This document shows, piece after piece, positions 44,748 to 45,949 of a stretch of 45,949 bases of DNA (position 1 is its first letter; each line of letters starts with the position of its first letter). A model generated the notes under the pieces. The model did no database searches. It was given only the letters and a program-made list of their open reading frames with translations, and was not told the DNA's origin. The DNA is taken from positions 1 through 45,949 of the forward strand of contig SSGN01000012.1 of assembly GCA_008016945.1 (NCBI GenBank), written 5' to 3'. The position numbers and the translations under genes were made by a program. Source of the DNA: Flavobacteriales bacterium (lineage in GTDB: Bacteria; Bacteroidota; Bacteroidia; Flavobacteriales; PHOS-HE28).

Positions 44748-45949
44748 TCATTGCACCCATTTCTGGTTGCTCAGCACGAGCGCCTCTTGTACGGAGATCC
44801 GTTCGCCATTGTTATAGGCGGTGACGAAAGGCCCGGGGAAGGCATGCCCGGCAGCGTTGAAGGCCACCCGTTGGTCACGTGCCTCGGCATAGGACCCGAA
44901 CTTCCCGGTCACGAACTTGATCCAGCCCTGATGGCGCTCCACGCTGAAGTCGCCATGGTAGCGGTGGCGGGTGGCGAAATAGGTGCGCCCCACCTCGCGG
45001 TGCCCGGCGCAGATCTGCACCTTGTAGAGGATGCCCTGTTCGGGGGCGGGGATCGAACTGGTGCGCTTGGGCTGTGCCACGGCCTTGGTGACGGAGGCGG
45101 ACTCCTCGGCACGGACGGGCTTGGTGGGCTGTTCCACAGGAGGGGCTTGGTGCGCCACCTCGGGTTTCACCTCCTTCGCCGGGGTCACCTCGGGTACCGT
45201 GGCGTGTGCCAGATCCTTGGCCGGTTCGGCGCTCTGTGCGGCAATGGCTTCCATGGCCTTGGGCCCCACGAAGAACTTGGAGGTACCGATCACGGCCTTC
45301 TGGGTCTCATCGTTCAGCAGGTAGCCGAACTCGCCATCGATGGTGTATTCACCCTCGGGCCGTTCGTTCGCACGCAGTTTGTACACCACCTTGATCTCCG
45401 CAGCGGCGGGCAGGTTCAGCCAAACGAACTTGGCGATGCGGTCCTGCGTGGTGAAGATGGCCTCATTGCTGGCCTTCTCCAGCGCGGTGAAGCCCTGCGG
45501 GATGGTCTCCTGCAATTTGCCGAAGCCGCGGATGTCGCCCTTCTTCACGATCACCTCCACCAGCATCTCCTGTTCGGTCACCGGGGTGATGGTGCGCGTG
45601 GCGGTGACGCCGCCGCCGCCTTGGGTGGGGGCGATGCCGCTGGTGTTGTCGCTCACGGCCATCATGGTGGACCCGGCGGGTGCTGCTGCGGCGGCTGATG
45701 CGAGGTCCGCGCTGGAAGGCTCTTCCGTGTACGTGCCCTCCGCCACCTGTGCGGCGGCGCCCGTGCCCAGGTTGATGGTGCTGGTCGGGAGGTCGTATGT
45801 CTTGCGCTCGTTGTCCTCGATGTACGAAAAACGGCCCATGATGGCCTTGTTGCCGCTGAGCGAGGCGTCGTCGCTTAGGGTGTAGCTTACCTTGAAGGGG
45901 GGTGTGCTTGCCAGGGTCATCGAGATGAACTTTGTATTTGGGTCGGCGA
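44748..45949 (-). CDS. Protein with repeated Ig-like module and C-terminal SPOR-like domain (partial, N terminus outside window)
   Basis: The window holds the C-terminal 400 codons; the reading frame is open to the edge at 45949. A Met at 45920 is not the likely start: residues just upstream (TKFIS) plus those after it align without gaps to a second copy of the same module further on (KFVWLNLPAAAEIKVVYKL). So the protein has at least two copies of an Ig-like module of unknown family with KGDIRGFGKLQE and TSKFFVG. A Pro/Glu-rich linker leads to a C-terminal SPOR-like domain (about the last 95 residues; YKVQICAGHREVG, FVTGKFGSYAEARD, NGERISVQEA) like those in the next gene, 24 bp downstream. 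A pair of envelope proteins is likely; their task is unknown. Confidence 0.85.
   Translation of the reverse strand, partial: ADPNTKFISMTLASTPPFKVSYTLSDDASLSGNKAIMGRFSYIEDNERKTYDLPTSTINLGTGAAAQVAEGTYTEEPSSADLASAAAAAPAGSTMMAVSDNTSGIAPTQGGGGVTATRTITPVTEQEMLVEVIVKKGDIRGFGKLQETIPQGFTALEKASNEAIFTTQDRIAKFVWLNLPAAAEIKVVYKLRANERPEGEYTIDGEFGYLLNDETQKAVIGTSKFFVGPKAMEAIAAQSAEPAKDLAHATVPEVTPAKEVKPEVAHQAPPVEQPTKPVRAEESASVTKAVAQPKRTSSIPAPEQGILYKVQICAGHREVGRTYFATRHRYHGDFSVERHQGWIKFVTGKFGSYAEARDQRVAFNAAGHAFPGPFVTAYNNGERISVQEALVLSNQKWVQ

Overview
The window looks like chromosomal DNA of a GC-rich member of the Bacteroidota, most likely a Flavobacteriales-type environmental lineage. The evidence is protein families and signals rather than a phylogenetic marker: three secreted proteins ending in type IX secretion (T9SS) type B sorting domains, two PorP/SprF-family outer-membrane proteins, a peptidase of family S46, CxC-type DUF1573 proteins, few clear Shine-Dalgarno sequences, and promoter-like sequences resembling the Bacteroidota TTTG-N19-TAnnTTTG pattern. 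No rRNA, tRNA, transposase, phage gene or CRISPR array was recognised.

Layout. Positions 68-3187 hold a small unknown protein, a LuxR-type response regulator, a CorA metal channel and an MscS channel, all on the minus strand. Positions 3322-24525 are a ~21 kb minus-strand block of cell-surface genes. Read in the direction of transcription it is: a ~3,290-residue HYR/Ig adhesin with a type B sorting domain, PorP/SprF, and a PD40-PKD-OmpA protein; then a 256-bp gap with a dispersed repeat; then a 1,246-residue SBBP/PKD protein with a type B domain, a second PorP/SprF, a TPR-PD40-OmpA-DUF1573 protein and the aspartyl dipeptidase PepE. The same three-gene order (substrate, PorP/SprF, PD40/OmpA) therefore occurs twice with overlapping or nearly abutting genes. 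Divergent from the giant adhesin lie an ECF sigma factor and an overlapping small single-pass membrane protein (24674-25470).

Positions 25471-25985 are non-coding and hold a second copy of the dispersed repeat. A S46 peptidase with the arginine diagnostic of Asp/Glu-specific DPP11 follows, overlapped by a pterin-carbinolamine dehydratase gene. Convergent to these is a third type B substrate (P-domain plus seven to eight 74-residue repeats), then a DUF1573 lipid- or membrane-anchored protein with a clear intrinsic terminator, a S41 processing peptidase, a MORN-repeat protein, penicillin-binding protein 1C and its usual partner, an alpha-2-macroglobulin lipoprotein with an intact thioester motif. 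The right end carries a beta-barrel/TSP3/SPOR-like protein and a related protein cut by the window edge.

How it fits together: most genes act in the envelope. My main inference is that each PorP/SprF and PD40/OmpA pair serves the type B substrate encoded just upstream, and that the ECF sigma/small membrane protein pair may control at least the first module. Start codons are discussed per gene because several longest open frames begin at GTG/TTG or extend into neighbours.
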